Assembly: GCA_023078685.1 (NCBI GenBank)
Contig: JALGAS010000003.1
Location: forward strand, 3,224,001 to 3,288,000
Direction of reading: 5' to 3'
DNA length: 64,000 nucleotides
DNA from: Neopestalotiopsis rosae
Lineage: Eukaryota; Ascomycota; Sordariomycetes; Amphisphaeriales; Sporocadaceae
Made by a program: the position numbers and the translations under genes. Shown here one piece after another: positions 34,599 to 45,222 of the stretch (position 1 is its first letter; every line of letters starts with the position of its first letter). Below the pieces are notes generated by a model that had not been told where the DNA came from, searched no databases, and was given only the letters and a program-made list of their open reading frames with translations.

Positions 34599-35231
34599 GG
34601 TGAATGTGGTTGTCAAGCTTCTTTCAAGTAATGTAAGAGGTGGTACGGTAGTAGATGGGTATCGTGAAAAGTATTCTCGAGAGAAAAGGCATCTTCCAGA
34701 AGGGAGTCTACCATGAAATTATATACTATTCATTAAGAGATGATTTACTTCTCACAGAGATTTGATTCACTACAAAAGAGGTTGAATCACATGAAGGCGT
34801 AGGGTTAATTGATGGCCAGAAGACATTTCGGAACTTTATCACTTCACAAGTATGGTATGGCGGAATAGGGGCATTGGTGAATCAAAGATGGATCTGTGGG
34901 TCAAGTATCTGTTCGTAGAGTCATACACCATAACCAGCTACCGTAGAGCAGGAAGCCGGAAACACAAATTGCTGACCATTAGTCTCACAGCGTCTTTATA
35001 GTATCAAGTCGTAAAGAACAACCATGTCACTCGAAAGTCTGTACATATCTAACGTGATTCGTACTTGAAACGATCTACGTCCAGGTGATTCTCTTAAAGA
35101 ACAATTTACAAGTTGGTATCAACGCATGTATAATTAAAGCAGAAGAATAGAGATCAACTACAGCCAGACTATCTGGAAGCAATGGAGATAACAGTTACAA
35201 CCAGCTAGGTGAGGATAGCTTCTTCGACGTC
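34599..35231. other. Spacer between tandem copies 1 and 2
   Basis: Promoter side of copy 1. A TATA-like ATTATATA lies at about 34718-34725. The stretch around 34990-35050 resembles sequence upstream of copy 2 (around 36740-36790), indicating that upstream DNA was included in the duplication. Confidence 0.5.
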
Positions 35232-36527
35232 TCATCTTCTAGCGCGTGGCAGTTCTGGCAGATGCTGCCTCTGCTTGGGCCTCGGCACCTGATCTCTGAG
35301 CACAGGTACAGCCACCTCTGCAACCCTCATTTCTCTCACGATGGCGATCATGTCCGTGCCGCCACGCTGATTTGCTATGCTGGTGACTGCGCGTCTCCAG
35401 TAGGCCCAGCGGCCTTCGTGAAGACCACCGTCTTTGCCAGGCAAGTGATCCTCCGGCCTTGTGTCGGGGCCGTGGACGTAGCGGGACCGGTCTCGCCGGT
35501 TCATAGTCTCCTAGACATATGCACGCGGGTCGACAACACAGGCGCGCAGGTCCGTTGAGTGATTCTCGAGGACGGTCTTGGCAGCGTCGAAATAACCTCT
35601 CTCGCTGACGACCTCCATCTCGAGGGAGATCCGGAGAACCGCTACAAAGGCGTAGGGCGATGTGTACCATCCTGCTTTCCAGAATCTCGAGGACACTTCG
35701 GCTATTCCCATGATATATGCCTCGTAGATACCATCAGGATCATCCTGGATCAAGTCCTGACGAATGGTCACTGTTCTGTCTGCAATGCGAATAAGAGACG
35801 GAGAAGTTAGCGATATGATTTCGAAAAGAACCAAGATGTGTAAGACGGTTCGTGAAGTTCTGACTTACCTAGCAGACGATCAAACGCCGCTGTGAGCAAA
35901 TTCTTTGTGTATGGATACAAGTTTTGCATCCGAGCAATGATGGTGTCAGGAACTGATTCAGTAAAGTTTGCTGCATCATAGATCATGAACTCCAACACGG
36001 CCTGAATGAAGCTGGTGTCTGTGAGATGTCAGTTGGTCGTGGTCTTATACCGAGTCAAGGGAGGGGAGCGTATGTTTACCTGCAGGCTGCGAGGGGGGAG
36101 GCCCCTGAGGATAGATGATATTTTCAGCAAGTTCCTGATCCTCATCGTCTGTGGGATTGTCCTGCAAGTCGTCTGACCAGGTGCCCTGTGTGAGCCGGAC
36201 ACAGTGCAGCACTTGTGCGTAAGCTACCACTCGGTCCCAGTTGTCTGACACCTTGTACAACTCTGCGGCGAGAATTTCCTGGATGGTGTTTTCTGGTGGG
36301 CTGAGAAGTTCGGGGGTGTAACCCTGGACTCCTTCCGCGATTTGCCCGATGATCGGAAAGAAAAGGCCATACTCCTCTTCTTCAGTGAGCTTGGCAAGCA
36401 GAATCTCTGCTTCTGTTGCTTCATCATACGGCTCTTCATAGCCGTATTCTTCGCCGAGATCTATGGCGCCAAATTGCCCAGAAAGATCCTCAGCACCTTG
36501 ATCTCCATAACCATAAGGGTACGTCAT
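35232..36527 (-). CDS. Tandem orphan family, copy 2 (TAG at codon 289, frame continues)
   Basis: Exons 36527-36080, 36018-35869 (150 nt) and 35779 onward. The frame reaches TAG at 35513-35511, giving 288 residues, then stays open in the same frame for 92 more codons to 35232; with readthrough it would be 381 residues, nearly the length of copy 1. The N-terminus is acidic (DLGEEYGYEEPYDEATEAE). The core DTSFIQAVLEFMIYDAANF and YTSPYAFVAVLRISLE aligns with the sister copies. The part after TAG holds GGLHEGRWAYWRR and MRVAEVAVPV, also conserved in copy 3 and, more weakly, in copy 1. No canonical intron removes the TAG. The function is unknown. The span given includes the downstream part; the conservative product ends at 35511. 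Confidence 0.7.
35481..35513 (-). promoter_or_regulatory. Candidate readthrough site, copy 2 (TAG plus downstream hairpin)
   Basis: TAG at 35513-35511 sits in the context GTC-TAG-GAG. Ten bases after it, ACCGG (35500-35496), loop CGAGA, CCGGT (35490-35486) can pair. A similar hairpin follows the TAG of copy 3. The stem is short (5 bp), so this is a hypothesis only. Confidence 0.3.
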
Positions 36528-37071
36528 TGTGAAAGCAAAGCTCGATGTCGATGAAGCCAGTAAGAAGGAAAAGTGTGGTATTGATAGTAAGTAAAGTAGA
36601 TGAGTATCTTGAGTCGAGTTCGTAGTTGTTTGGGAGAAAAAGGATTCTGGTAAACGGCAGAGTTCTGGATTTATATATTTACCAATCTAGAGGTTACTCA
36701 CTTACAAAGCTAATGAGCTATTCACCTCCAGTCTGTAGATTATAAAGTTGCAAAAGACAAACTGTATCACTCACGAATCTCATCACTGTCTCGACTATAG
36801 ATCAGAACTCACGGATAATAGAAAAGACGGACCATTAATGATGAGGCGGACATGAAATCTAATCGCTTTTCGTCAACATGGATTCAAATGGGTTTGAAAT
36901 GTATGATGTTTAAGATTGGGACCACGACGATACGAAGACGAAAGTGTTTCTTTTGAGCAATTTACACATTGGGGAACTCGTAGTTTATTAATATCAATAG
37001 AATTAAGATGCACTAGACGCTATGAAACGGAACGTCATTTCAGCCGGGGTGATTATGGCTTCTCCCATCGC
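36528..37071. other. Spacer between tandem copies 2 and 3
   Basis: Promoter of copy 2, with the conserved element at 36687-36700 and a TATA-like stretch at 36670-36680 (listed separately). Otherwise AT-rich and non-coding. Confidence 0.5.
36670..36700 (-). promoter_or_regulatory. Shared promoter element and TATA box, copy 2
   Basis: Read on the minus strand, TGAGTAACCTCTAG (36700-36687) is followed at a short distance by TATATAAA (about 36678-36671). The same 14-mer lies ahead of copy 3 at 38802-38789. The position, 145-175 bp before the ATG, fits a core promoter with an upstream factor site. Confidence 0.55.
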
Positions 37072-38622
37072 TTAATGTCTTCTGGCGCGTGGCAACTCCC
37101 TCGTGGGCAGAGTATAAGCTCTTCGGACGCTCGGTACCTGATTTCGATCTACTGGCACAGCAGCCTCTGCCCATCTCATATTTTGCATCACCTTATTGAT
37201 GTCGATGAGGTTTCTACCCTCTTGTGTGCGGTGTAGCCCGTCTCTTCCGTAGGGTTCCGCTTTGACAAAGGTCTGGATGACGCGCCTCCAGTACGCCCAC
37301 CGACCTTCGTGGAGACCGCCCTGCTTACCCGGTAGAGGGTCCTGGGCTGTTACATCCTCCCCGTGTTGATAGCGATACTGGTCGAGCGGCGACAATGAGT
37401 CCTAGTCAAAATAGCCGCTGGCAATGATCTTGCGGAGTTCATGCGCCTGGTAGCATAGGATGTGTTTGGCCGCCTCGACGTATCCTCCTTCAATGGCACA
37501 CGTCGTCTCCAAGGCGATCCGAAGGACCAAGACAAAGGCGAAAGGAGACCAGTATAGTTTCTCGGTCCACATACTTGAGGCTAGTTCAGCGACTCCCTGG
37601 ATGTACATTCTCCAAAATCCTTTTTCGTCGTGCTTGATCGCATACTCGTGATCCTTCATCGTTCTGTCTAGAATGTACAAAACGGACACAACACATTAGC
37701 ACTTGACTTCCGGCAGTGATGAAGTCCAGATACCCAGAACAAACTCCAAGGCGGATAAATACTTACCTAACAAACGATCGAAAGCCGCATTGACCATGAA
37801 TTTTGCCGGAGGCCACTGAGCCACGATTAGCGAGATGACAAAAGTGACATCTGGTTGCCTAAAATTCGCTCCATCTATGATGATGAACTCCAAAATGGCC
37901 TGGATGAAGCTCAGTGCTGCGATGGGTTAGCCAGCCACTCTCGAGTCTTGAGTGCAGACAAGACGCATGTTCTTACGAGATGGCGGAGGCATTTCGCCAA
38001 TCCCCGAATCGGCCTCGGGCCAGATGATTTGACCAGCAAGGGTGCTATACATCACATCATCGTATTTGATACCGTCCGCCCATTTATCTTGCATAACTCG
38101 AATTTGGTTTATCATTTCGCAGTATGCAATCAGTCTTGGCTGATCATCTCTCACGGCGTGGAATTCCTGACTGAGTAGGCTCGTGATATTGAAGGGGCCG
38201 GGGTAGCCGAGATCGTCGACCGTGACATCTTCACGTCCTTCACCAATGGCATATACCACGGGGAAGAAAGTGTCGTAAATCTCATCCGCGCCTATATTCT
38301 CTCGCAACCACGCTTGCCTCTGCAGACGACGCGGGTCGTTCTTGCGAGCCTCATAGATTGCGTGCGCCTCATAGTCTTGTTGAGTATCGTATTCATGTTG
38401 ATACTCGTAGGCCCAGGCATCTTCATATCCTGAACCGGCGTGATGCGCGGCCATTGAGCGCTCCCAATCGTCTTGTGCTTGGAGCTCCTGTTGAGCCACC
38501 TGTTGCTGGTAAGCCAAGGAGTCCTGTTCAGCCCAGTATGCTCGGTTGGCCTCCTCTTCCTCGTATGCTAGTTGCTCCTCCCATGCCTGCTGAGCATGGC
38601 GAGAGTTTCCGTGTCTGGACAT
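37072..38622 (-). CDS. Tandem orphan family, copy 3 (TAG at codon 354, frame continues)
   Basis: Exons 38622-37977, 37916-37767 (150 nt) and 37667 onward. TAG at 37404-37402 gives 353 residues; the same frame then stays open for 109 codons to 37072 (463 residues with readthrough). The N-terminal 120 residues are Gln/Glu/Ala/Tyr-rich and probably disordered or coiled (EEQLAYEEEEANRAYWAEQD). The core LSFIQAILEFIIIDGANF and YWSPFAFVLVLRIALE matches the sister copies. After TAG come GGLHEGRWAYWRRVI and MRWAEAAVPV, shared with copy 2. Both copies end with LPRARR or PRARRH. It is intracellular by composition, function unknown. The span includes the downstream part; the conservative product ends at 37402. 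Confidence 0.7.
37381..37404 (-). promoter_or_regulatory. Candidate readthrough site, copy 3 (TAG plus downstream hairpin)
   Basis: TAG at 37404-37402 is in the context GAC-TAG-GAC and shares CTAGGA with copy 2. Eight bases later GTCG (37393-37390), loop CCGCT, CGAC (37384-37381) can pair. The stem is 4 bp, weak by itself; the similar spacing and loop size in copy 2 is what draws attention. Confidence 0.3.
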
Positions 38623-38773
38623 TGTGAAGGCAAAGATCAACAATCGATGAACTCAAGTAATGAGCGGGTGTGTGGTAGTAGTCAAGGTATGGTAGATGGG
38701 TGTCGTGAGGAGTGGTGTGAGTGGTGGTTTAAGCAAGAAGAAATGCATTCTAACGACACAAGATTTCTAGAAT

Positions 38774-38802
38774 TTTATATTCATTATCCTAGAGGTTACT
38801 CA
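38774..38802 (-). promoter_or_regulatory. Shared promoter element and TATA-like site, copy 3
   Basis: TGAGTAACCTCTAG (38802-38789, minus strand) is identical to the element ahead of copy 2 and is followed by an ATATAAAA-like stretch (38780-38773). It lies about 165-180 bp before the ATG at 38622. Confidence 0.5.
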
Positions 38803-40312
38803 TTCCTGGTAGACTGACAAGTCCATCTACAGAGGTGGGACTGTGACGAGAAGCATCAAGTTTCCAAGTGATTATGAGGCCTTGTCCCGCTGCTCATGAG
38901 TACACTACACGATAATGTTATTCACAGATAGAGCTTGATACTAACTTCATCGATGGGATAAATAGTACTCACAGCGAGGTCGTGCGGACCGTCAATCATA
39001 CTGTATGCGTATTGGTAAGGCACTGATTCTGTTACAACTTGTCCAGTATGGTCTACTGTCAGCTATAAATTGCTAGACCAAGGTGAGAGAGTCACAACCC
39101 ATACCGATGATAGAATGTCAACTATAGACATGCAAGATTATATTAAAGTGATGCTGCCAGTCACTGACGGCGGTGAGCACGCTTTACGAAAAAGCCACAT
39201 CACCATAACACCACCGATTTGGTGATGAATTACATACACCTAGACAAGCCATACAAGTCAATGTAAGTCAACGACAAAACGCCTCGGCAATACAATCAAA
39301 AGTGTCTGAAATGACACATTTATTCCCATTCATCTTTGTCCCGACAGTCTGGGTGAGTCACGCCCAAAAGTCTCCCACTCTCCCACTCTCCCACCCGCAG
39401 GATCGCGAAGCAAGGGCGGCGGTCCGAAGATGGCTGTCCATTCAGGGCTCATCCATGTCAATTTCACTGACCGACCAATTGCCAACTTGTTGGATCCTCG
39501 GGCCGAAATCACACACAACCTTTGGAAAAGTTCCCAAGCACAGAAACGTGTCACTCTGGTTGGCGTAATCAAAAGCCATACGCTGCCCTGGACATCTGTC
39601 AACTAATCACCCGCGTAGGCCCGCTCATGCAGGCAAACATGACTGACAGCAAAGCATGCGTCTCAAACCTCGAATGGTCGGTCTGAAACTACCAAGTCTC
39701 TTTGAACAATGATAACAACTTCCCAGGTAGTTGCTTGTATGATGTCAATGTAATTTTACAATCATTCCGCGGTTATACGATGCCAACTGGGATGCGCCTA
39801 TGCAGTTATATACTATCGAGCCATGATCGACAGAATGGTTCCACCTCGGCATATTACGAGCTTGTCAAAAGACCAGGATATACTGCAAAGGGAACCAACA
39901 AGTGACCGCGACCTCATTTCATCATTTCTTCATCGGGGTTGGCTCCGTTCAGAGTACAAAAGTGCCGAACTGTTGTTTGCGCGCCAGAAACCATGGACTG
40001 ACGGACCAACACCCGCGAATCAAAATAGCCACAACGGCTATGCAGGAATTCCAGAGAGGCACTTTTGTGTGACACAAGACAGACCAAAAGTTCTAAAAAA
40101 GGCGACATGGGGGTTTACCGTTATGCACCCTTCCGCGGTACAACGTCAACCCCACACACAGCCACTCTGGATCCGGCGCGTAGATACATAACGGGAATGT
40201 ATTTCTATGTTCGAATCCTTTCAGTTCTTTCTGTTTCAAGAATTATCATTTCTATACCAAACTATATTCTACCAACGAAAGTCCAAACTGAATCTTGTAA
40301 GAGAAAAGAAAA
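38803..40312. other. Intergenic, 1.5 kb, right flank of the tandem family
   Basis: No supported gene and no fourth copy of the family. Small ORFs near 39302-39602 on both strands lack motifs. Confidence 0.5.
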
Positions 40313-41032
40313 ATGATGGACGATTATACTACAGCTCAGATCGGTGAACCCGACTTACAACAACAATCACCATTCTTCACGAGACTGCCCACAGAAATCA
40401 GGCTTGAGATCTACGAACACTTGAGCGAGGCACCACAACATGTCGAGAAATCATGGGACTCGGTCAGGCGGCGGACTCATTTGACCAGACGACTTCAAGA
40501 ACAAGAAAGTGATAAGAGTAGTCTGCCAACGTCACAACAACAAAAGTCATCATCCTCGGCACCAGGACTATCATTACTCTTGGCGTGCCGCCGCACATAC
40601 CTCGAGGCCGCAACTTCGATACAACCGCGTAGTCTTGCCTTCACCGACTTGGACACTCTGTCAGCATATCTCCTATGGCCAAAGCTCAAACACACCCGCC
40701 GCCGCGTCCGCGAGCTCGAGTGCTCATGGCACGCCGAAGGCCCGGGAGCAAACAGCATAGTGCCCGCATGGAAAGCCGAGCGCTGGGCAACCTGCTGCGA
40801 GGCCATGAAAGCCACGGGTAGTCTGCCCCGAATACAACGGATCCGGGCCTGCATCTTTAGCTCGTCGGGGCGGTACCACGCCAAAGAGAAGACCGTCGAG
40901 GGCTTGACGCGGTGGGCGGAGGACCGTCGTGGTGTCCGGGTGTGTGTGGACGTCGTTACCAAAGCGGCGGGCATGGATGATATTCGGTTCATGACGGGGA
41001 GGAATTTTGCCAAGTTTCTTTTATTTGGATGA
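40313..41032 (+). CDS. F-box-like / DUF7730-like protein
   Basis: A single exon of 239 residues from ATGATG at 40313 (the second Met could be used). Near the N-terminus is FFTRLPTEIRLEIYEHL, the Leu-Pro-x-Glu-Ile-Arg-x-x-Ile-Tyr pattern shared by many fungal F-box-like proteins, followed after a Gln/Ser-rich linker by LLLACRRTYLEA, a second conserved piece. The C-terminal half has WPKLKHTRRRVRELEC and a basic, Trp-containing region. Such proteins are very numerous in filamentous fungi. Some may recruit substrates to SCF ubiquitin ligases, but most are uncharacterised and binding to Skp1 is not proven. No neighbours suggest a pathway. Confidence 0.8.
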   Translation: MMDDYTTAQIGEPDLQQQSPFFTRLPTEIRLEIYEHLSEAPQHVEKSWDSVRRRTHLTRRLQEQESDKSSLPTSQQQKSSSSAPGLSLLLACRRTYLEAATSIQPRSLAFTDLDTLSAYLLWPKLKHTRRRVRELECSWHAEGPGANSIVPAWKAERWATCCEAMKATGSLPRIQRIRACIFSSSGRYHAKEKTVEGLTRWAEDRRGVRVCVDVVTKAAGMDDIRFMTGRNFAKFLLFG

Positions 41033-41512
41033 GTAGAAGATGGAGGGAGTACAAAGTGAATATACATGGTCTGTCTATCGGGAAACAATCGGAAGGACTG
41101 GTATAGGCTGGAGGTATAGGATGTGGAGAATGCACACAACATGCTTGACCATTGGCTGTACGGACCATTACTTCTAGTAACTCACCTGCGCTTTCAAAGC
41201 ACAAATCAACAATCAAAGATACCTTCAAACCAATGAAGTGTAAAAGTAGTACGAGTTCTAGTCGAGAAACTAAAGACTTATACAGTTACTTCCAATACTG
41301 TAAGACTGCAGCTGACAGCAGCTGTGGGATCAGCATCCCTGGTAACACGAGTATAACCGCGCATATATCCGATCTAGCCCCTGTCTCACGATACTTATCA
41401 AGAGTTTCATAAAATCGGAAACAGACAGACTCGATTCCTTTCACTTTCTGGAAAATATCAAGGGACGTCATTGGGTTGCCTCGAACACACAGCAGTCAGA
41501 AACTACAGGCCA
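41033..41512. other. Intergenic, 480 bp
   Basis: Upstream region of the HeLo gene. Nothing notable seen. Confidence 0.5.
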
Positions 41513-43291
41513 ATGGCAGAAGCCGTAGGCACGGCACTGGCTGTCGTAGGCGTGCTGGGCCAAGTCTTCGATGGCTGCGTAAAGGCCTACTCCTTCTTCA
41601 GCCGGGCGGCCTCGTTTGACGCCGACAGCCAGCGGCTCGTCTGCAAGGTCCGGATCGAGGAGACGCGGCTCGTGGTGTGGGGACGCGAGTGGGGGGTCGC
41701 CGAGGGACGGCTCGAGAAGCACCTATCTCAGGTGGACTTGGGAGGTAGTGGAAGTAAGGTTGTCGAGGGTGGTGGAGGAGGGAGTGGTGGACTTCTTCGG
41801 AATATGGCGCTGGAGATTTTGAATAATCTTCATGCTACCATTACCGATGTGCAAAAGCTCAAGGGCAGGTATGGGCTGGTGGATGGAGAGGAGAAGGATG
41901 GAGGAAAGAGACTGGATTCGTCAGCTCGGAGGTCGAGTACCGATGTACGGAACGTCACTGACAAGATGAAGGGCATGTCGATACGGGCAAGGTGGGTTGT
42001 TGCAGGTGAGTTTACTATTATTGGCTTTCTTAAGAGACGAGACTGAATAAATCACAGACAAGGACAAGTTTGATTCATTATTAGCAGACCTCAAACGTGA
42101 GTAGAGTTTCAATCCGCAATCTATCTACACCAGCTTACACATACAGATTTCAATGATGGTCTGGAACAATTGTTTCCCGCCTCAAGGATACCCGGCGTAC
42201 AACGGACCTGGGTCTTTGAAATGCTTCACGCGGCCAAGGACGTGGAACAGCTCAGCGTGTTGGAAAAGGCCTCGGACGAGACATACCCCAAGCTCAACGC
42301 CTCTGCCAGCCTCAAGAAACTGCGCGTCAACCTCGACAACACCCCCCAGCAAAAGTTCCGGCCTACCTATGCGCTCAAGGTGCAGAGACACGCGCTGAAA
42401 TTAGCAGACACGGACTCCAAAAGGAGCGAAGCATTCCACGACCCAAAAGGCAACGTCATAATCGAATGGGTCGACTATGACAAAGAAGACCTCGACGGGC
42501 GGGTCGTTCATATGCGCCGGCTCGACGACCTGGCCCGGATGATGCACTCGGCAGTAGACAGACACCCAGATCTGCACACGATAGACTGCCTTGGCTACAC
42601 GGACGATACCGCCATGAGCCGTTATGGACTCGTCTATAGAGCTCCGGAGCCATCATTTTCGACACTGCACAAGCTGATATCTACCAATGAGTTCAAAACG
42701 CCCGATCTCAACGACAGGATAAAGCTGGCGCACACACTTTCGATGGCGCTCCTATCTCTGCATTCACTCGACTGGTTGCACAAGTCATTATGCTCGAACA
42801 ATATTCTCTTCTTCCCCTCTGCGTTCTCGGCCTCGGCAACGTCAGCGACTGCATCAGCAGCCTTGGTCCCAGACATTTCGAATCCATACCTCGTAGGCTT
42901 TGACGCCTCGCGGCCGGATCTAGACATTGAAATGTCTGTCGCCCCCAAGAACCCTTCGATTCTTGACTTGCACCGGCATCCAAAGTCTCTCAGCGGGCCC
43001 TCGCGCAGACCGTATTGCAAGAGCTACGATCTCTACAGTCTGGGACTGGTCCTGCTAGAGATTGGCGACTGGAAGGTGCTGCAGACGTATTTCCGGCCGC
43101 ACTACTCGGCCGAACGCTGGCGAGACAAGATCATCTTGCCACAACTGTTGCCGCGCTTGGGCGCCAAGGTGGGACGGCTGTACCGGGACGTTGTAGAAAA
43201 GTGTCTCACGGCCAAGGACGATATCTCGAGCGAGGATGCCGCCCAACTCATGGAAGACGTCGTAGCAACGTTGGAAAAAATCAACGTATAA
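41513..43291 (+). CDS. HeLo-domain protein with C-terminal pseudokinase (MLKL-like layout)
   Basis: Three exons: 41513-42005, 42058-42096 (39 nt), 42147-43291; 558 residues. The N-terminus MAEAVGTALAVVGVLGQVFDGCVKAY and the following helices (FDADSQRLVCKVRIEETRLVVWGREW) match the HeLo pattern (HET-s/LopB type); the domain ends around residues 170-215 across the small exon. The rest has a degenerate kinase fold: LHKSLCSNNILF at about 388-399 replaces HRDxKxxN, and VGFDASR at about 427 replaces DFG. The two catalytic Asp are absent, yet SYDLYSLGLVLLEIG keeps the later helix. HeLo domains are membrane-targeting cell-death effectors in fungi; here the kinase-like part is probably a regulator. It converges with the Zn2Cys6 gene (stops about 55 bp apart). 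An earlier in-frame ATG at 41471 is less family-like. Confidence 0.88.
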
Positions 43292-43346
43292 AAGCATTGA
43301 TCCGCTTCGTCGTAAATGTAATCATCACAATACCCTCATGATAGAC

Positions 43347-44707
43347 TCAAGCAATGACTAGATTGTCAATGGACATTCTAGCCATTTGAATAATCTTCTG
43401 GCATGTCGGCGTTTCACCTTGCTTGTGAAATGTGAGCGCAGTTGCATTGGCACATTGATCCCACTGGCCCGCCTCCACCAGCGGGTCGATAATGGCATGC
43501 CGCGCCTTTGATAGAGTCTCCATTTGATTGACAATATCCTTGAGACCGAGGTGAAAAGGGTCGCCCGAGGTGCTGCAAGAACCCATGTCCTCACAACCAC
43601 TGATACCATAGACGTCGACGCGCAGCAGAGCTCTCACGGTGAGTCGCCACATGACGGGCTCCATGGTTCGGTGGCTGAGCGCCTTGGTAGCACCACAGCA
43701 GTCATCCTTGGCGAGGCCACCCCAGATGCCACCATAGTTGTCAAGTGTAAAGGCGATTTCACGGCGGTCCGCCTGAGCCTTGGCCGTCTCTTGATCCACC
43801 ATGACAATAATGCGCTCGTAGGCATGCACAATACTAGGAATGAGCGTCGCCAACAGCATCAAAAGTTGAAAGTTGTGTATCATGGGTGTGCCCTTTTCTG
43901 GCTCCGTGGCGTGAGCTTGTAAGGTTCTAGCTGAACAGCAAGGACAATTGACAACTTGATATGCCGTCTTGGCCGCCAGACGGGCTTGTCGTACAGCTTC
44001 GGTAACGTCTTTTGATAACCTCTGCATCGAGTCGAGCGACAGATAAAGACTTGCTATACAGGCACAATTGGTCGGTCCGAGGGCAGTATTCGTACTATCA
44101 CTGGCGGCGGGCGAGCTCGAGTGAGCAGACGTTAATCCCGGTACACTCGCATCTGGTGTCGAGCCGGCAGTGAACAATGCGGGATCGATATTCGAAGGCG
44201 AGAACGAAGGCGCATGTTGGGCGGTCGTATCAAAGTTCAACGTTCCAAAGTCATTGCCAGTATATCCAAATGTCCAAGGCTCCTTGTCCTGAGGTTGATC
44301 CAACAAGTCTACTGAAAAAGCGGCCTCAGCATCGAAATCGACATCGCCACCAGTGAGAAAGTTTAAGAAGGCCATGCCAGGATCTTCTGTATGGGGTGGC
44401 AGCTCCCGCATGGCTGTCTTGGGAGCCGACTCGGCGGTAGTGTTCGTCTCGCCCGCTTCATCCCTCGGTCGTTTGCGCGGTCGGCCCATTTGCTTTTGGG
44501 GACTGTAGTGACAGGTGATGCCCTCTCTTTTGCATCGACTGCATCCATCTGCCTCTTTCGTGCATGCCAGTTTCCGGGTGCCTACGAGACGAGCCCATCA
44601 TCAGTCCGGAGCGAGATCCCGGGTACTTTGACCCACCGAGACTTACGGCATTCATCGCAGGCCCGATGCTTCGGTGCTGCCCCTCCGTTTTGCTCCGGTG
44701 GCGACAT
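43347..44707 (-). CDS. Zn2Cys6 transcription factor, AflR-like
   Basis: Two exons, 44707-44647 and 44581-43347, joined by a 65-nt intron (GTAAGT..GTAG) inside the zinc cluster; 431 residues. After splicing the binuclear cluster is complete: Cys17-x2-Cys20-x6-Cys27-x6-Cys34-x2-Cys37-x6-Cys44, followed by the basic MGRPRKRPR. The middle is Ser/Thr/Pro/Asp-rich, as in activation regions. The C-terminal half (CIASLYLSLDSMQRL.., NFQLLMLLATLIPSIVHAYERII) resembles the aflatoxin-regulator (AflR) C-terminal domain. Such factors usually control secondary-metabolite clusters, but no synthase gene is visible within 20 kb, so its targets may lie elsewhere. Without the short first exon half of the zinc cluster is lost, which supports the model. 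Confidence 0.9.
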
Positions 44708-45222
44708 GGTTGGTGATTCTGTAGTGTACTTGTCAATCGGAGCGGCGTTGATCACGTAACAATCTCGGCCTTATATTGTTATCGGAAATCTCTGGGTTAT
44801 GAACGTGGCATGACTGGATTCTAGGCATTCGTCGCACGTAGGATCGATTCGTAAGCAGACTAGCCTAGAATGATATGTGCACACCTTGGTGGCTTTATTA
44901 GTGCTTATTTGGTGAACCGTGAGACATGTGCCAGCGACTGCCGATTGGAGATCTTTTGCTGAGTAACTCCAAGTGGAGGCAGTTCGGTTCAAGGAATATT
45001 ACCTTTATTAGACAGCTTGGCATATCTGATTCATTCTGACTCGAAAGATCTTCAAAGTCATGCCCATCTTGGTTGGATTCTAGGCAACGCCTCAAAGGTG
45101 CTCAAATGTACTCAGAGTGCCAAGCATCGCATTCCACAACAATTTCTATTCATGATTCTAGTAAACGTCGAAATTTATATATGCCGTTTTGTCTGGGATT
45201 TTGATGCAATTGCCGGTAAAGT
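44708..45222. other. Intergenic, 515 bp
   Basis: The 13-mer TGGATTCTAGGCA occurs twice, at 44815-44827 and 45074-45086, in the same orientation 259 bp apart. It may be a regulatory repeat of the Zn2Cys6 gene or chance. No gene seen. Confidence 0.45.

Noticed and set aside
35232..37404. TAG reassigned to an amino acid
   Set aside because: Other genes in the window end with TAG at family-consistent C-termini, so general reassignment is excluded.
37402..37490. Intron ending at the TAG (CTAG as acceptor) in tandem copies 2 and 3
   Set aside because: It would remove a segment conserved between the copies, and no canonical donor lies at a matching position in both.
43347..44707. Secondary-metabolite cluster around the AflR-like factor
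   Set aside because: No polyketide or peptide synthase, transporter or tailoring-enzyme set is nearby.
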